Assembly: GCA_003644335.1 (NCBI GenBank) | Contig: QNCB01000042.1 | Span: 1 to 7,951 of the forward strand | From: Planctomycetota bacterium | Lineage (GTDB): Bacteria; Planctomycetota; Phycisphaerae; SM23-33 | DNA length: 7,951 nucleotides | Direction of reading: 5' to 3' | Part shown: positions 5,500 to 7,951 of the stretch, piece by piece | Layout: each line of letters opens with the position of its first letter | How positions within the stretch are numbered: the stretch's first letter is position 1 | Program-made: the position numbers and the translations under genes | Notes under the pieces: generated by a model | Told to the model about the DNA's origin: nothing | The model's database searches: none | What the model saw: only the letters and a program-made list of their open reading frames with translations

Positions 5500-7563
5500 A
5501 TGGCATCGGCGATAGATTGGCCTGGGTTTGACGCGAGTAATCCAGTGGATACGCTCGTGAAGTTGTCGCACTATTACGGTTCGGATCCGAGCATCGTTTT
5601 GGCGGGCGGCGGGAACACTTCTGCCAAGTTGGACGATGGCCTGGTGCTGCTGGTTAAGGGTTCGGGCCATGCTTTGGCTACGATACCAGCTGATGGATTC
5701 GTCGAGATGGATCGCCAACAGTTGCTCGCGATTCTCGAGACGCCCGTGCCGGAAGATTTCGACCGTCGCGAAGAGCAGTTTAAAGAGCTGACCCTCGCTT
5801 GCAGGCGACACCCCGCCAAGGCCCAGCGGCCTAGCGTCGAGTGCCTGCTTCACGCGATCGTGCCCGGGCAGTTCGTGGTGCATTCCCACGCGACCCTGGC
5901 CAATGTCTTGAGCTGCTGCCAGGCTGGTAAGTCCATCGCGGCGGAGCTTTTTGGCGACGATGTTTTGTGGATACCTTACGCCCCCGGCTGGATGTTGGCG
6001 AAGGTGTTGGCTGATTGCCTGCGAGATTACACCGAAAAAACAGGGCTGGAATGTCCCAAGGCGTTTTTGATGCAGAACCACGGGCTGACTGTCAGCGGCG
6101 ACGGGCCTGGGGAAATCCGCGAAAAAACCGATCATATCCTCCAAACCATCGCGGAGTATCTGCGTCGCGAGGCTGTCCCCGGCGAAGCTCCGTTTGGCCT
6201 GGCTAAGAAAGTTTCCGACGAACGCGCTGCGGCGCTCACCGGCGTGATAGGTCCAGCTTTGCGAGGCGCCCTGGCCAATGACCAGGCGGACGCGAAACTG
6301 CCGATAGTAACATTTGACGACGGCGGCCTGGCCCGGGCTATCGCAGCTGGGGCTGATGGCAAGGCGGTGGCCCTTGGCGGCGCGCTTATTCCGGATCAGG
6401 TGGTTTACTGCAAAACTTTGCCGGCGTGGTTCGACCCGGCTGATCTTGAAAACGAGGCCGAAATTATCGCAGCCCTCCGCGAGACTATCGAAAATTATCG
6501 CAGCGAGCGAGGCTTTGCGCCGCTGGTGATTTTGGTCGCTGGGCTTGGTATGTTTTCCGCTGGGCCTGACCTGGCGGGGGCGAGCACATCCGGGGCGGTT
6601 TATCGCGACGCCATCGAGGTTATGGCCTGTGCTGGCAACCTCGGCGGGGTGAAGTATCTCTCCGAGCAGGAGAGCGTCGACCTGGAAAATTGGGAGTTGG
6701 AAAATTACCGTCGGGCGATAGCATCTGGTGCCAAGGCGGGCAGGGCTGAGGGAAAGGTGGCGGTGGTTACAGGTGGGGCGCAGGGTTTGGGGTTGGAGAT
6801 AGCACAAGCCCTCGCCCGGGCTGGGGCGCATGTGGTTTTGGCGGACATCAACGCCGATGGTGCCTCGGCTGCGGCTGAAGCGATAAACGATTCGCTCGGT
6901 AAAAACATGGCAATCAGCTTGGCGATGAATGTTGCTGACGGCGAGTCCGTCGCCCGGGCCATCGCGGCGGTGGTTCGAAAGTTCGGCGGGCTGGACTTGC
7001 TGGTCTCCAACGCCGGCGTGCTGCGAGCGGAGAGTGTCAAGACGCAGTCGCAGCAGGATTTCGACTTCGTTACGAACGTGAACTACAAGGGATTTTTCGT
7101 CTGCGTGCAGCAGGCCTCGGCTGTGCTGGCAACCCAGCATGAATGTTGCCCGAGCTATCGCAGCGACATTATCCAGATAAATTCCAAGAGCGGTCTCGTC
7201 GGCAGCAATCGCAACGGAGCCTACGCCGGCAGCAAGTTTGGCGGGCTGGGCTTGGTGCAGTCTTTCGCGATGGAACTCATCGAAGACGGCGTGAAGGTCA
7301 ACGCCATCTGCCCGGGCAACTTTTTCGATGGCCCGCTGTGGTCAGACCCGGACAATGGCTTGTTCGTGCAGTATCTGCGAACCGGCAAAATACCCGGCGC
7401 CAAAACCCTCGAGGATGTCCGCAAAGGTTACGAAGCGAAAGTGCCGATGGGCCGAGGCTGTCGGACGGACGACGTGATGAAAGCGATATACTACATAATA
7501 GAACAACAATACGAGACCGGCCAAGCCCTGCCCGTAACGGGTGGCCAGGTTATGCTAAAATGA
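5500..7563 (+). CDS. Bifunctional class II aldolase / short-chain dehydrogenase fusion
   Basis: The 687-aa protein joins two enzymes. Residues 1 to about 400 are a class II (zinc-dependent) aldolase/adducin-type domain: GGGNTSAK at 36-43, PSVECLLHA at 111-119, zinc ligands H128 and H130 in VHSHA, and the third histidine H194 in QNHGL. Residues about 415-687 are an SDR: TGGAQGLG at 424-431 binds NAD(P), NAG is at 504-506, the serine region is INSKSG at 560-565, and the catalytic pair is Y575 and K579 in AYAGSK. Known members of this fused family (RhaEW/YuxG type) split rhamnulose-1-phosphate into dihydroxyacetone phosphate and lactaldehyde and oxidise the latter. The N-terminal wording here differs from the best-known rhamnose enzymes as I recall them, so the substrate could be another ketose-1-phosphate or the SDR may act on a polyol. 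No sugar isomerase or kinase gene is in view. All recognised catalytic motifs are intact. Confidence 0.9.
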   Translation: MASAIDWPGFDASNPVDTLVKLSHYYGSDPSIVLAGGGNTSAKLDDGLVLLVKGSGHALATIPADGFVEMDRQQLLAILETPVPEDFDRREEQFKELTLACRRHPAKAQRPSVECLLHAIVPGQFVVHSHATLANVLSCCQAGKSIAAELFGDDVLWIPYAPGWMLAKVLADCLRDYTEKTGLECPKAFLMQNHGLTVSGDGPGEIREKTDHILQTIAEYLRREAVPGEAPFGLAKKVSDERAAALTGVIGPALRGALANDQADAKLPIVTFDDGGLARAIAAGADGKAVALGGALIPDQVVYCKTLPAWFDPADLENEAEIIAALRETIENYRSERGFAPLVILVAGLGMFSAGPDLAGASTSGAVYRDAIEVMACAGNLGGVKYLSEQESVDLENWELENYRRAIASGAKAGRAEGKVAVVTGGAQGLGLEIAQALARAGAHVVLADINADGASAAAEAINDSLGKNMAISLAMNVADGESVARAIAAVVRKFGGLDLLVSNAGVLRAESVKTQSQQDFDFVTNVNYKGFFVCVQQASAVLATQHECCPSYRSDIIQINSKSGLVGSNRNGAYAGSKFGGLGLVQSFAMELIEDGVKVNAICPGNFFDGPLWSDPDNGLFVQYLRTGKIPGAKTLEDVRKGYEAKVPMGRGCRTDDVMKAIYYIIEQQYETGQALPVTGGQVMLK

Positions 7564-7576
7564 TTGCGGATTTTTG

Positions 7577-7593
7577 ATTTCGGATTTCGGATT
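7577..7593 (-). repeat. Inverted copy of the 'AATCCGAAATCCGAAA' repeat
   Basis: The reverse complement of 7578-7593 equals 2178-2193 over 16 bp. It lies 14 bp after the aldolase/SDR stop codon and shows that the repeat family of the E2-E3 gap also occurs here in the other orientation. Confidence 0.75.
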
Positions 7594-7614
7594 GGAAAAC
7601 GCATAAAAAAATCG

Positions 7615-7784
7615 GTAACCGTTCACAGAAAAGAACCACGAATGAACATTAATAAACACGAATTATCGTAAAAAACAAAGTTTACCATGAAGTTTCTTGT
7701 TTTTTCTTTCGTGTTTTTCACCGTTTTAAATATCTGTGTCTATCCGTGTTTATCCGTGGTTCTTGTTTTTGTGTGAACGGTTAC
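7615..7784. repeat. 170-bp MITE-like element with perfect 13-bp terminal inverted repeats
   Basis: GTAACCGTTCACA at 7615-7627 is exactly complementary to TGTGAACGGTTAC at 7772-7784. Inside, AAGAACCACGAATGAACA-like sequence (from 7630) pairs imperfectly with TGTTTATCCGTGGTTCTT (up to about 7764), extending each arm to roughly 45 bp. A nested 9-bp pair AAAAAACAA/TTGTTTTTT lies at 7670-7678 and 7697-7705. There is no coding capacity. The layout suits a non-autonomous mobile element or a long structured RNA between the aldolase/SDR gene and the next gene. No clear target-site duplication is seen at the edges. Confidence 0.7.
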
Positions 7785-7856
7785 AATAAATCTGTCTTTG
7801 CGTTCTATGCGTTCTTTTGCGGTAAAAATTTTTGAAAGCACAAAAAGGATATAGCT

Positions 7857-7951
7857 ATGACGAACGAATCTACGATACCAGCGACGCAATACGCGGTGCA
7901 ACTGGTTGGGCCTGATGAGTTGAAACTCAATACCAGCAAGCCTGTGGACAG
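7857..7951 (+). CDS. N-terminus of a probable zinc-type medium-chain alcohol dehydrogenase (cut by window end)
   Basis: An ATG at 7857 follows AAGGA at 7845-7849 with 7-nt spacing and stays open to the window end (31 full codons). The visible protein starts MTNESTIPATQYAVQLVGPD and continues with a Lys/Leu/Asn-rich strand. The 'YAVQLVGPDELKL' wording matches the first beta strands of medium-chain dehydrogenases of the sorbitol/threonine/zinc alcohol dehydrogenase type ('KAVVLVGPGDLRVEEVPVP'). The zinc ligands and NAD site would lie beyond the window. Its place after a sugar-phosphate aldolase/dehydrogenase suggests another redox step on a sugar, polyol or aldehyde. The family call rests on about 15 residues. 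Confidence 0.5.
   Translation, partial: MTNESTIPATQYAVQLVGPDELKLNTSKPVD

Noticed and set aside
5461..7140. A long open frame (about 559 codons) on the minus strand opposite the aldolase/SDR gene
   Set aside because: The plus-strand frame has complete aldolase and SDR motifs and a strong ribosome binding site; the antisense translation shows no recognisable family and is a by-product of GC-rich codon use.
3783..7784. CRISPR array
   Set aside because: The repeats are of several kinds, imperfect, unevenly spaced and placed in separate gene gaps; there are no regular repeat-spacer units and no cas genes.
566..7951. Bacterial microcompartment locus of the planctomycete fucose/rhamnose type
   Set aside because: The aldolase and DeoR context hinted at this, but no shell protein, phosphotransacylase or encapsulation-peptide-bearing aldehyde dehydrogenase is in the window.

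Overview
The window looks like an accessory carbohydrate-catabolism locus from a free-living bacterium with moderately GC-rich genes and very AT-rich, repeat-filled gaps. The combination of a fused class II aldolase/short-chain dehydrogenase, a DeoR-type regulator and intergenic repeats of the 'ACCACGAATGAACAC' and 'ATCCGAAATCCGAAA' kinds suggests Planctomycetota (perhaps Phycisphaerae) or a related PVC-group lineage. That assignment is an inference; no rRNA or marker gene is present.

Layout. Positions 1-186 (minus strand) hold the N-terminal helix-turn-helix of a DeoR-family repressor cut by the window edge. A 379-bp divergent control region (187-565) carries a 16-bp sequence, AGGTATTGnnnAGTTA, in two good copies and one weaker copy, a plausible promoter and a leader inverted repeat. 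Four complete plus-strand genes follow: a 2-oxoacid dehydrogenase E2 acyltransferase (566-2161), dihydrolipoamide dehydrogenase E3 (2357-3778), a PHP-like putative metal-dependent hydrolase of unknown substrate (3940-5232) and a class II aldolase/SDR fusion (5500-7563). The start of a fifth gene, probably a medium-chain zinc-type alcohol dehydrogenase, begins at 7857 and runs off the end.

How the genes may work together. The fusion enzyme probably cleaves a ketose-1-phosphate (a deoxy-sugar type substrate such as rhamnulose-1-phosphate is the best-known case) and may redox-convert the aldehyde or a related polyol. E2 and E3 are two of the three parts of a complex that turns a 2-oxoacid such as pyruvate into an acyl-CoA and NADH. 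No E1 is present, so it must lie downstream or elsewhere. The DeoR protein would respond to a sugar-phosphate intermediate. The PHP-like protein is the least explained member.

The most unusual points are: an N-terminal lipoyl-fold domain in E2 whose lipoylated lysine is replaced by valine, followed by an internal ATG with a good Shine-Dalgarno sequence just before the normal lipoyl domain; altered metal-ligand motifs in the PHP-like protein; candidate operators in the divergent region; and long inverted repeats in several gaps, including a 170-bp element with perfect 13-bp ends. I see no rRNA, tRNA, CRISPR array, transposase or clear intrinsic terminator.
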